A DNA stretch of 64,000 bases, taken from assembly GCF_905163445.1 (NCBI RefSeq), contig NC_053181.1:8990001-9054000 (forward strand). The letters run 5' to 3'. A program made the translations under genes and the position numbers. Below the pieces are notes generated by a model. That model did not search any database. It saw only the letters and a program-made list of their open reading frames with translations, and was not told the DNA's origin. This DNA comes from Pararge aegeria (Eukaryota; Arthropoda; Insecta; Lepidoptera; Nymphalidae). Below, piece after piece: positions 11,270 to 20,440 of the stretch (its first letter is position 1; each line of letters opens with the position of its first letter).

Positions 11270-11441
11270 GTGAGTTTTGCCTGGTCTGGCTTTGTGTGTG
11301 GCTTCGGCAGTGGCTAGTTACCACGCTACCGATAAAGACGTTCCGCTAAGCAATTTACCGAAAAGAGGTAAGTACGGGTAAAATATAAATGCCACACCCC
11401 ATACAGGTAAGCCCGTTAACTTGTAGGGGAATAAAAAAAAA
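11270..11441 (+). mobile_element. SINE-B copy, head lost
   Basis: Contains GCTTCGGCAGTGGCTAGTTA, CCACGCTACCGATAAAGACG and GCTAAGCAATTTACCG, then CCCGTTAACTTGTAGGGG and a short A run. This is the body and 3' end of a widespread lepidopteran SINE. The tRNA-like head is absent. Confidence 0.65.
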
Positions 11442-12395
11442 CTGTAGACTTGTTAGTACGATTAATAATTAGGCACCATCCAAATCGGCTGGCAGTTCAA
11501 CTCACCATGTTAGACTGTCTTAGCCGGCTAAAAACGAAAATAATATTCTTAGATCTAAATAAATCCTACTTCAGTCTTGTCTCGATATGACTATTAACTC
11601 AATAGACATTGTCAAAAAAGCAATTAATTATCCTACAACACATCTGCTTGTCGTCAGCGAGAAAAAAAAATCCCCGTTTTTTTATTCTGCTACCAATACC
11701 TTGATTGTATTTTCGCATCGTAACTAACGGGTTAATCTGTCTGGAGTATGTCAGTTATATTATACCTAATATCCGGTTTCTGCACGGCATTGTACTGGGA
11801 CGCCAAATCTCTTGGCAGAACATTTATAACTAGCAACTGCCTACCGGGGATCAAAACTAGGCTCTCCCACTTACGCTAGGTAGCTTTTACGCGAGGGAAG
11901 TTGACAAAATCTCTATTAAATGGAGCTATAATCAGCTTTAAGTTTATACCTGCTGGTCACTTAAATCTCCCTTCATAGAAGCGAACTGGTATAGTTAACT
12001 TTTGTTTGCTATAAGGTTGTAGTGGCGTTTTTACACATGTTTGTGATAACAACCGAAGAAGTTAAACGTGCTTACCGAGGCATGGGGTTGAAACAATGCT
12101 TCTTTCCTTACCCCGTTTTGTAATGTTAATCTAACTCGGACTTCTGGTTCCAAACCTGAATATACATTCAAGTTGTTGAGTTCTGTTTTAAATAAATAGA
12201 TAAATAGTAAGTAATTTAATCAGTTATGAACATTTGTTGTTTTGTTTATTTTTGAACATTTTATTTTTATTTTTCTTTTTCCTACAATTTTAACTTTATT
12301 ACTTTATACTGTTAAATATGTACTGTTTGTGTTAGTTTTATTTGTTATTTTTAAATTTCTTTTTTTTATATCAATTTTTTATTAAAATTTAACTC
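11442..12395. other. No recognisable gene or element
   Basis: Mixed sequence; 12200-12390 is strongly T-rich. No family recognised. Confidence 0.4.
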
Positions 12396-12575
12396 TCAAA
12401 GTCAAAGTCAAAGTCAAAAATATCTTTATTCAAGTAGGCCCACAGGTGGCACTTTTGATGCGTACATAAGAACCACACGGTAGTGAGATGATGGCGATAA
12501 CCACATTCGTAAACTTAAAACTAAAGCTACGAGGGTTCCAAACGCGTCCTCGTCTAAGAAGAAGCCCACAACAAG
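12396..12575 (-). mobile_element. Jockey-like LINE 3' end
   Basis: Read on the minus strand it runs through CGAGGGTTCC... inverted, GCATCAAAAGTGCCACCTGTG, GGCCTACTTGAATAAAGATA and a (TTTGAC)n tail. The AATAAA sits just before the tail, as in a LINE poly-A signal. It is only 3' UTR: a heavily 5'-truncated copy. Related ends lie at 13325, 33243 and 63091. Confidence 0.68.
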
Positions 12576-13324
12576 TAATAATAATAATAACGTAATAACG
12601 CAACGGGCGACGCGTTTGTTTGCTCAGTTTGATACTACAGCAGACTGAAAATACGCGCTGAGAATTGTTGTTAATGCACGGCATAAGGCTAAGTTTGCGG
12701 CCATTTGCCATATTGTTAATATTAATTGGTAAAAATTTATTTAATATATTATAAACCATAATTATTCATACAAACTTAAAGCATACGAAAATTGCCGCCC
12801 CAGTCCACCTTACTCCTTGGCCCCGTCTTATGTGCTTTGTCTTATGTGAGACGTTGCAGACCCTTACTGCTATTAATTTCATAAAACGGGAGCTCCTTAG
12901 CATATTTTAACGTGTTATGAGGTTAATGGGCGATGACGGTGCTTAAAGTCTCTTCCTCCACATTGCGGATCTCAGCCATAATGAAACCGAGCAGCTGCGC
13001 CCTCTTATGCTCATAGTTATTTTAACATATTTTTTGCTTCAATAAAGGCTTATCTGTAATGCACATTGTACAATTGAATGGCTTAATGTTTATATTTTTA
13101 TTAATAGTAAATTCAAATCCACTAAGAAACGCCCGCTTCTATCCGATAGTTATATATTCGAATCAGGAAACAAGGTCTATAACATAAACACATATAGCAC
13201 TATACAAAACCAAAATATAATTAGATAAGAATGTTTTTCTTACACAAGTATCAACAATCTCAAAATATCTACTATATTATACATAAATACGTTAATGATT
13301 GTCTCGCCTTTTTCAATGTAAGTT

Positions 13325-13434
13325 ACACCTTATACCATGTTCATAGCACTCATAACATGTTATGTACGCATCAAAAGTGCCACCTAAAAGGGCCTACTTG
13401 AATAAAGATATTTTTGACTTTGACTTTGACTTTA
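13325..13434 (+). mobile_element. Jockey-like LINE 3' end
   Basis: Plus strand copy of the same terminus as at 12396: GTACGCATCAAAAGTGCCACC, GGGCCTACTTGAATAAAG, ATATTTTTGAC and (TTTGAC)n. About 110 bp survive, so it is an extreme 5' truncation. The two copies face each other about 0.9 kb apart. Confidence 0.65.
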
Positions 13435-13491
13435 ATAGCACTAGCCTAACATGTACTGTGGGCGTAGCGAAAAAAATATAATGCCTATAAA

Positions 13492-13788
13492 GAAGTGATA
13501 GCCTGGTTAAGGCTTCGGCATCAATATCGGAAGCCCGTGTTCGAATTAAGGAACGCACCTTTTAATTTTCGAAGTTGTCAATTCACTTGCTTTAACCTTC
13601 AAGGAAAACTACGTGAAACACGTGCATACATAAGTGTTTTCCAAAATATTCTCAAAATCGTGGGTAGTGGTAGACTACTAGAATCCGCACTTGGACAGCG
13701 TGGTGGATTACGGCCGAAGCCATTCTCATTCTGAAAGGAGACCCGTGAACTGTTATTGGCCGGTAATGGGTTGATGAAGATGATGATG
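13492..13788 (+). mobile_element. SINE-C copy, near full length
   Basis: Head AGTGATAGCCTGGTTAAGGC with a B-box-like GTGTTCGAATTAAGG, then CACTTGCTTTAACCTTCAAGG, AATCCGCACTTGGACAGCG, GTGGTGGATTACGGCCG, CATTCTCATTCTGAAAGG and GGCCGGTAATGGGTTGATGA with GAT units. The 3' half matches the ends of local LINEs, as expected for a SINE that borrows LINE machinery. Confidence 0.68.
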
Positions 13789-13853
13789 TGGACTTGACAC
13801 GCCTTTGAGAACACTATGGAAAACTCTTAGGCATGCAGGTTTCGTTGAAGAAA
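13789..13853 (-). mobile_element. SINE-C fragment, inverted against its neighbour
   Basis: Directly after the GAT tail of the plus-strand SINE-C comes GTGGACTTGACACGCC, TTTGAGAACACTATGG and CTTAGGCATGCAGGTTTCG, which is middle SINE-C sequence on the other strand. Either two insertions met here or a single copy was rearranged. Confidence 0.55.
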
Positions 13854-13894
13854 GTGATAATTTGTGAAGGGATTTTTCCTTTTGTTTCCCTTAT

Positions 13895-14013
13895 CCTAAG
13901 GTTGCCTAAGAGATCGCTACAAAGCGATAAGGCCGCCTTTTGTATACTTCTTCTGTCTGTGTTTTTTTATTCGTCTTCTGTATTTTTATTTGTGTGCAAA
14001 TACAGTGTATAAA
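13895..14013 (+). mobile_element. LINE 3' terminus, AGAGATCGCT family
   Basis: CTAAGGTTGCCTAAGAGATC, AAAGCGATAAGGCCGCC, TTTTGTATACTTCTTCTG, then a T-rich stretch and TGTATAAATAAAAATAA. Same terminus as at 27505, 42667, 50238 and 52310. A common 3' end of lepidopteran CR1/Jockey-type LINEs; clade not certain. Confidence 0.55.
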
Positions 14014-14016
14014 TAA

Positions 14017-14112
14017 AAATAATTTAATTACTTCAAACGCGCATAACTTAGAAAAGTTAGAACTCAGGACCCCATAATTGGGGCCGAAGTCTTAACCACA
14101 TGGACTATGGCT
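14017..14112 (-). mobile_element. SINE-C head fragment
   Basis: Minus strand: a diverged head (CCATAGTCCATGTGGTTAAG on that strand), then GACTTCGGCC, and CTAACTTTTCTAAGTTATGC. Only the 5' third is present. It abuts the end of the LINE terminus at 13895. Confidence 0.5.
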
Positions 14113-14159
14113 TTGGTTCTAATAGCATTTTAAATCTATTAAATGTTAACATTTAGTTC

Positions 14160-14460
14160 TAGTTCCTAGTCGTTTGAACGTGGCAGTCGGCTCAGAAATA
14201 AATACTCGTAAAATAAAACGCGCACTTAGCGTGTAGAGCGGACCTCTCCGACGCGACGTGACGAGCGATGTTTTTCATCTAGGGATTGCGCGCAGTGTGA
14301 ATGGGCTTAAAAGCTTTCGCACGATTCATTTGGTTTGATGTTCTTGAAGAGACTGTTGTGAGACAGTGTTAAGAGAACTATCGTTGCTAAAGATTGCATT
14401 TCTTGTGAGCCGCAAACGCGAGGAAAACACAATAGCTATGTATTGGCTTGCGTTAATCTG
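14160..14460. other. GC-richer patch, possible regulatory DNA
   Basis: Contains GAGCGGACCTCTCCGACGCG, GACGTGACGAGCG and GATTGCGCGCAGTGTGAATG, richer in CG than the surroundings and free of recognised repeats. It might be a conserved non-coding element or old promoter. There is no supported frame, so function is unknown. Confidence 0.25.
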
Positions 14461-14482
14461 CGGAATTCCCATTCTTGTTTTG

Positions 14483-14670
14483 TTAAGTACAACAATTATT
14501 CATTGTAAAGTTAACATCTCCTGAGAGTGTCTGAGCGAAACGATCGTAAAGAGTACATTGCCAAAAATCTGCTTGGTGTGGACTGTGGTAGTATAAAGAT
14601 TGAAGAAATTATAAATTACTCCATACAGATTCTCCTGCTTTTCGGGGAGTATAGCAAAAAAACTTAATGT
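14483..14670. mobile_element. MITE-P copy 3, right half
   Basis: Starts near the central palindrome (ACAACAATTATTCATTGTAA), then AACATCTCCTGAG, GAGCGAAACG, GTACATTGCC, TCTGCTTGGTGTGG and GCAGATTCTCC-like sequence to GGGGAGTATAGC. The left half and outer right end are lost. Confidence 0.62.
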
Positions 14671-14743
14671 TCGGACAATTACTAAGACTATTATTGCTTC
14701 TGATTAGTGTGTAAGAGCTTAATTTGTTTCTAATAGGTACTAG

Positions 14744-14960
14744 CTGTTGCCCGCGTTCTTCGTCCGCGTCCATTACGCTTTTATGCAAGTCCCGTGTGAT
14801 CGTTTGTTTTTCTGGGATCAAAAGCCTAGCTTAGCCTAGCCTATGTTCCTCTCCGTCCTTTCTACTAATTCCATGCCAAAAATAAAGTTTATTGGTCGCT
14901 CAGTTATAGCGTAAAGTAAGGACAAACTAAGAAACACACTTTTGCAACGAAAATATTGCT
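14744..14960 (-). mobile_element. Helitron copy
   Basis: The left end ACTAGCTGTTGCCCGCGTTC, TTCGTCCGCG is the inverse of the usual Helitron 3' end. GTTCCTCTCCGTCCTTTC, CATGCCAAAAATAAAG, then CACACTTTTGC lead towards the 5' end. The 5' terminus is decayed. A close relative lies at 40131. Confidence 0.6.
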
Positions 14961-14994
14961 TAGAATTATTAAGGATTCACTAGTGATTACTCCT

Positions 14995-15240
14995 GATTCA
15001 CTCCTGATTAAGTTTTTCTTTTAAGGAGGAAAAATCCTATTATAATATTAAGGATTACTTGAACGATAAAAAAACTTGGGTGCAAATTGCTCTAGCTTCA
15101 TAGCTTCATATAAATAAACTGTGAGATGGTGATAACAAAAAAAATACCCGGCTAAGTTTGTTGTGGACTCTTCTTAGACCAGGGCGCGTTTGGAACCCTC
15201 GTCGCTTTAGGATCAAGTTGGCGTACGAAGTTATCACCAT
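14995..15240 (+). mobile_element. Jockey-like LINE end with last coding remnant
   Basis: Around 15030-15080, AAATCCTATTATAATATTAAGG can be read as the decayed form of the (E)SYY-I-KDY-NDKK peptide end seen at 63370. The 3' UTR follows: GGTGCAAATTGCTCTAGC, GTGAGATGGTGATAAC, CCCGGCTAAGTTTGTTGTGG, CAGGGCGCGTTTGGAACC and GTCGCTTTAGG. The TTTGAC tail is not present. Confidence 0.55.
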
Positions 15241-15685
15241 CTCCTTACAGTTATGTACTTCTGAAGAATAAGAATAAAATTGCACGTACAATTGTAACCT
15301 AATAACATTTATATTCAGAGGCAATATTATAACGTATAAATAATACTAAAACTAGATACAGTGTTCCAACGATTGTTGTACTTTAATTGGATATTGGAGA
15401 AACCAACTCAAGTGACGAAGAAAACTAATTACTTCTGAACGAAAAGTCGAAGCAATTCTTGAAACGAATGAAAAATGTGTTTCTATGAAGGTTACGAGCA
15501 AATTTATACAAACTTATATAACCGTAATTCTACGTTTTGTTAATTCTGCTTACTACATATATCTGCATATAGGTATGTAAATATGTATCCATTACTTACT
15601 TTTTCTATATCTCATTCTTCGCTCACTGGGCTACTTCGCTATTATTCTTAAAACTCGGTACAAATAACCATAAATAAAAAAAATT

Positions 15686-15866
15686 TTAAACCGACCGATT
15701 TTTGTCAAACATAGGTAAGAACACTCCCGACTAATTCCCCATTCAAAAAAAGAATTCGAAGTAAAACACGGGTCATCCGTTTGGGAGCTACAATAACACA
15801 GATAGACACTCACAGACACGTGAAACTTATAACACCCCACGTCGTTTTTGCATCGGGGATTAAAAA
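15686..15866 (+). repeat. Repeat-D copy
   Basis: CCGACCGATTTTTGTCAAAC, GGTAAGAACACTCCCGAC, TAATTCCCCATTC, then GGTCATCCGTTTGGGAGC and CATCGGGGATTAAAAA. Copies with the same order are at 39560 and 55020. Dispersed in Lepidoptera as I recall; element class not known. Confidence 0.5.
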
Positions 15867-16055
15867 TAGTAAATAGTAAAAATTGTTAAACAATAATCAA
15901 CTCTACCTGTATGGTAATTTACTACAGTGAAATCTGTAATGAAATATTAATAACACAGAGCCTGTTTAAAGATCCCTATTTGAAAACTTGTCCAAGCATA
16001 GATTCAATCCTGGAAGCCCTAAACTATAAAATGTGTATATTTTTGATTTCATTGT

Positions 16056-16122
16056 AAATGTTCATTAAACTTTTCCGCTTAGAGTATTGGGCGGAAAAGT
16101 TTAATGCGTTGAATGAACATTT
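16056..16122. repeat. Imperfect hairpin
   Basis: The left arm at 16056-16078 (AAATGTTCATTAAAC then TTTTCCGC) is matched, inverted, by 16091-16122 except for a 9-nt insertion (CGTTGAATG) in the right arm. The loop is about 12 nt. Perhaps a MITE remnant. Confidence 0.55.
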
Positions 16123-17136
16123 TATTCTAGACTTTCAGAAGGAAAATTATACTCTCCTCTTAAACAACAAAAAACGCATTTTATTTTATTTTTGCTAAAA
16201 CTCCTACCATGTTTGCCCATTTAAATGACTAATAGTCATCCCGAGCACTTGAGCGTGTCATGAATTTGAGGCGAGAGGGAAAATTGAAATAGGTATCTTG
16301 ATCAAAAAACAAATGTATTAGGTTAGTAAATAAAGTAACTCAGTTTATAACTCTATTCATTTGCATCTCCGAGTCGCAAATATTCTTTAGAATAGGTTTC
16401 TTTTCATACTGAGTTATTGTACAGATACTAATGTAAAAAAAAACATAAGTCATCGTTACGTTTCATAGCAATATAATATTATGCAACCATACATACGGTG
16501 CCAAAATTCGTTCACGAAGTTACATTCCGTTGGAATGTAGCTATTGTTAATCGTTATTACCTACTAGGCTCTTGGTTTGAGTCCCTCTTCATTCCAGGCC
16601 TCAGAATTCAGACTGACTTCTATTGATTCAAATTGATTGACTTCTATAGGAGTAACGGTAAATTGTTTTTTTTTTCAAAGTAATAAAATATCACTGTACC
16701 AATGACTGAGCCTTAAATTGTAATTATTTTTCAAAGTTTTTTAAAAAACTTATTATTTATATGACTGAGCCTAAAATTCACAGATCTACGCATTCAGAAC
16801 GTCAAAAAATGTTAACGCTAATGTATGTAATCAGCCGTTTTATAATTTTTTGCCAATGCCAACGAAAAACAAAAATATGTTTGATTTTATTAAATTAAGA
16901 CCCTGCTTATATATAATACCTACCGCGGGTAGTTTCAATGGCACTAACAATTTACAAACTTAAATGAGCGAGCGATGAATATTAAGGCGGCACTACCTAG
17001 TCGCATCTCCATACAAAAGTTGTAGTCAGATAACTTTACTTACTTTAAAAATTTTAAATGTTTGGGCGAAAAAAGTCAAGACCCGAAATATTAAGTTTAA
17101 TTTGAGTCTGTATAGACGACAGGCTTAAATATATTT

Positions 17137-17396
17137 GACATCCGGCTGGCGCAGTGGGCAGTGACTCTGCTTTCCGCGTCCAAGACCGTGGATTCGATTC
17201 TCACAACTGGAAAAATGTTTGTGTTATGAACATGAATGTTTTTGAGTGTCTGGGTGTTTATCTGTATATAATAAGTATTATATTATATTCATAAAAATAT
17301 TCATCAGCTATCTTAGTACCCATAACACAAGCTACGCTTACTTTGGGACTAGATAGCGATGTGTGTGTTGTCCGTAGTATATATATATATATATTT
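17137..17396 (+). mobile_element. SINE-A copy
   Basis: Head CCGGCTGGCGCAGTGGGCAG, B-box-like GGATTCGATTCTCACAAC, body GAGTGTCTGGGTGTTTATC, CATCAGCTATCTTAGTACCC and GATAGCGATGTGTGTGTTG, ending in a TA run instead of TTTA units. Confidence 0.85.
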
Positions 17397-17546
17397 TATA
17401 TAACCATACCGTGGTTTGTATGATTTTTTGACTTGTACCAAGGGTATATAAGGTTGTGTATATCAAAAGCCCCTCCCGCCAACACGCATTGAAGCAACTT
17501 CGCGGTTCTCAAAGACCTGAGGTGGCGTGTACCGAGAAGTAAGGTT

Positions 17547-17866
17547 CTTGCATACTAATGTTATAAATGTAATAATGAATATTTGTCTGACCCGCTCACC
17601 TGATCTTTATGAAATTTGGCACAGAGATAGCTCGCATCTCGGTAAAGGACGCAGAGTATGTACTTTTCATGCTTACCAAATAAAGCGTTCATACGGGATA
17701 CATAGTAAAATATGTTTTGTATTATATTTTATCGATACTTGGCTCAACCGCAGAAATAATCGTAACGTCATTCAAGATCAAGATACTCCGGATTATATAA
17801 AAATAAAATTTTGCTACCGGGCTACATTGTAAGATATATGCAGACGAAACCGCGGGCTTGTATTAG
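17547..17866 (+). mobile_element. Diverged Helitron
   Basis: Begins near TACTAATGTTATAAATG and contains CCCGCTCACCTGATC, TTTATGAAATTTGGCACAG, AGATAGCTCGCATCTCGG and near its end GCAGACGAAACCGCGGGC. The final CTAG is decayed. The 101-codon frame across it is fortuitous. Confidence 0.52.
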
Positions 17867-18611
17867 TAGAATTAAATCTAAACCACTCTTCAATGGTCTG
17901 CAGTAAAGAAACAACATTTTGTACAGCTACATATTTTAATTAGTTTGCCGAAATTGAACATTATCATGGTTAATGCATTGCATGGATTGGCTCTCAAAGA
18001 GGAAGAAACCCTAGACGGCTAAGACCATGTTCTCGAAATTTTGGCGAAATTTTTGTTAGACAATTCATATTACGGTTAAATCGAAATTTCACACAAACTG
18101 TCAAGTTTTGACGTTTATATTCCTCACGTGATATAACATTCAAGCAGTGTTATTTTCAATACAGTTCTTGAAACTTTTGACCGATTACTGATCTTCCTTC
18201 CTTCCTCCTAGAAAAAATGTAACAAGTACATTGAGATGCATAAAACCTGTATCGTCAGTGCCGCCTTAATACTAGGATAATAAACTTAGTTCTCAAGTAT
18301 CTACGCATACATATTCTAATTATATCACAGTGTGCTCTGATCACAGTATAGAAGCGGTGCTGATTAATCAAAGCGTACATGGAAGCGAAACTTTAACACG
18401 ATTAAAGGTTGCGGAACTGGCGTAAGGCGCTGTGTGATGTCATCTTATCTCCTGTAAAGCATTGCCTTACCGTTGAGTTATATTTATAGAGGAGACAGCA
18501 CTCATCATTACTGTGTTCCGTGCAGGAGCATATTAGGTAATGAGCTGGGAGTCAGATCTGAAGCGCGCTTTTGTTTAAAACTCAATTAATTTCTTACGCC
18601 GTATAACATAT

Positions 18612-18800
18612 AAGCTGTTGCCCGCGACTTCGGCAGCATCTTTTTTGGTTAATTCAGTATTTAATCTATCTCCAATTTATATTTAATATTTTAATAATTA
18701 ATATTTTAGTTAATCTGGTTCAGTAATTTTTGCGTGATAGAGTAAAAACATCCTACCATCCTTACATACTTTCGGATTTATAATAGTAGTAGGTAGGCGT
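18612..18800 (-). mobile_element. Short Helitron copy
   Basis: The left end AAGCTGTTGCCCGCGACTTC is the inverted 3' terminus. The right end, read on the minus strand, gives CCTACTACTATTATAAATCC, GAAAGTATGTAAGGATGG, the usual 5' start of these elements. The middle is AT-rich. Nearly complete but short. Confidence 0.55.
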
Positions 18801-18840
18801 TGCGTAATATATTGTTCTAATAAAACAAGCGATATCAAGG

Positions 18841-19320
18841 TCCGCTATGGATAAGTTGCAGAAAATATGGAGGAACCGTAAAATAACCAAAGCCACGAAA
18901 ATCCGGCTTGTTAGAGCGCTTGTGTTCCCCATATTCCTCTATGCTTCGGAGACGTGGACCCTGCGGGAGAGTGAGAAAAAGAAGATAGACGTTCTTGAGA
19001 TGTGGTGCTGGAGAAGAATGCTAAGAATACCTTGAAATGCATTCCGGACCAATAAGGCCATTCTTGAAGAACTCGGCATCACGCAACGTCTATCCTCCAT
19101 AGTACAGGCTCGTATTCTCACGTTCTTTGGTCACGTATCCAGAAGAGACAACGACTCCATTAAACGTCTGGTTGTCCAAGAAAGAATCGAGGGCACCAGA
19201 TCACGCGGAAGATCGCTCATGAGATGGGCTGACCAAATAAAGGCTGCAGTGGCTGTCCCATTACATGAGTGTGCTAGAAAGGCAGCTGCCAGAGAGGAGT
19301 AGAGACGAATAGTCAAGCGT
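18841..19320 (+). pseudogene. LINE endonuclease-reverse transcriptase, C-terminal remnant
   Basis: The translation includes KLQKIWRNRKITKATKIRL, VFPIFLYASETWTLRE, KKKIDVLEMWCWRRMLR and, after a stop where a W is usual (RIP*NAFRTNK), then ILEELGITQRLSS, FFGHVSRRDNDSIKRLV and SRGRSLMRWADQIK. This is the region after the catalytic core in a retrotransposon polyprotein common in Lepidoptera. The catalytic RT motifs and endonuclease are absent. One internal stop at 19033-19035 and another near 19300 show it is dead. The exact clade (RTE-like or a relative) is uncertain. Confidence 0.8.
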
Positions 19321-20361
19321 GCCACAACCCTTAAATGACGACCACGACCGCTCTGACAAGAGCGAACCGACTGAGAAGAAGAATAAAACAAGAAATACGA
19401 ACCGCGTGCCCATCGTGGATCGCTTGCAGCCCCCGGCTCGGTCCTCAGCATTTGTTTGGAAAAGCGCTTCTAAATATAAATAATTCAATGGGTCTCAATT
19501 ACACATTTTGTTGTGTTATTTGTGAGAAGCATCAAATCTTCCGTCCAATTAATACCTCAAAATTGCAAAATGGCAAAGTGTGATATATTAATAGCTATTT
19601 TAATCTCGCGATCCGTAGTATCTCAATATACTTATCGAATTATTAAAACTACTTACTGTGTTTGTGTTTGCTTATGGGGTTTCTATGTAGATTACTACCA
19701 TGAATGTAGGCTTAAGCTATTATCCCAAACAAATCCTACTGAAAATTTGAAATGAAATTTGACCGTGACCGTAAAAGATGTGTTACCTACAGAATTATTA
19801 GTAGGCTGTCAGCCTTCATTATCCCACATCGAGTGAGCTGTGCGCCTGACGGCCGGTCACGTCCCCATTTTGTCTTTAATCTTATATTGAGCTTGTATTT
19901 ACGAGATTTACGTTGTATTTCAGCATAAAATAATGGCTTCTGGACAGTCACATTGATAGGCAGATAACAACGAAACTGGAATAAATGAGGAATTAAAGTC
20001 ACAATTATTATTTTATGTTTTTCAGGTGACTCAATCTGGATTAAAATCGGTTATGATTGATGTCGTAACAGTGTCGTTAAATGGATGCCGGCAAAATGGT
20101 TGGACAATACAATAAAAAAACGCAGACGTGAAAAGATGTTTACGACGTGATAAATGTTGTTTTAAATGCTAGTTTGCGCTAGTACGGTACATATGTGATT
20201 TTTTTATTCGACGACAGTTTATGGCTTGATTACTCTCGTTACCACAGATCATCATACCAGTGCATTGCTGGATATTCACTGGCACTGTCCACTGAGTCCA
20301 CTGAGAGGGCTTATATATTTCTTCGGCTTCACTTAGATTTTGGCTTTGGAAGAGTTAATCA
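19321..20361. other. No recognisable gene or element
   Basis: Short unsupported frames only. Confidence 0.4.
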
Positions 20362-20440
20362 TTTCCATCATCATCATACATTTCAGCCACCTTTGCTTAT
20401 CCACAGGGCTGGAGCCATCTTTGCCCAACCCTTTGGGCTA
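20362..20440 (-). mobile_element. Possible RTE-like LINE 3' scrap
   Basis: CATCATCATACATTTCAGCC followed by TTGCTTATCCACAGGGC and GGAGCCATCTTTGCCC resembles the inverted 3' end of lepidopteran RTE-like LINEs, with a (GAT)n tail at the left. Short and weak. Confidence 0.3.

Larger units (their letters stand above)
16982..18269. mobile_element. TTAA-bounded element with 9-bp terminal inverted repeats
   Basis: TTAA at 16982-16985 is followed by GGCGGCACT (16986-16994). AGTGCCGCC (18257-18265) is followed by TTAA (18266-18269). A TTAA target duplication is typical of piggyBac-type transposons. The inner ends share a GCATCTC box. The 1,280-bp interior has no transposase and holds a SINE-A (17137) and a Helitron-like element (17547), so the original element was shorter. 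The short inverted repeats leave room for chance. Confidence 0.45.

Noticed and set aside
17527..17832. 101-codon frame
   Set aside because: Lies in a diverged Helitron whose canonical sequence is non-coding.
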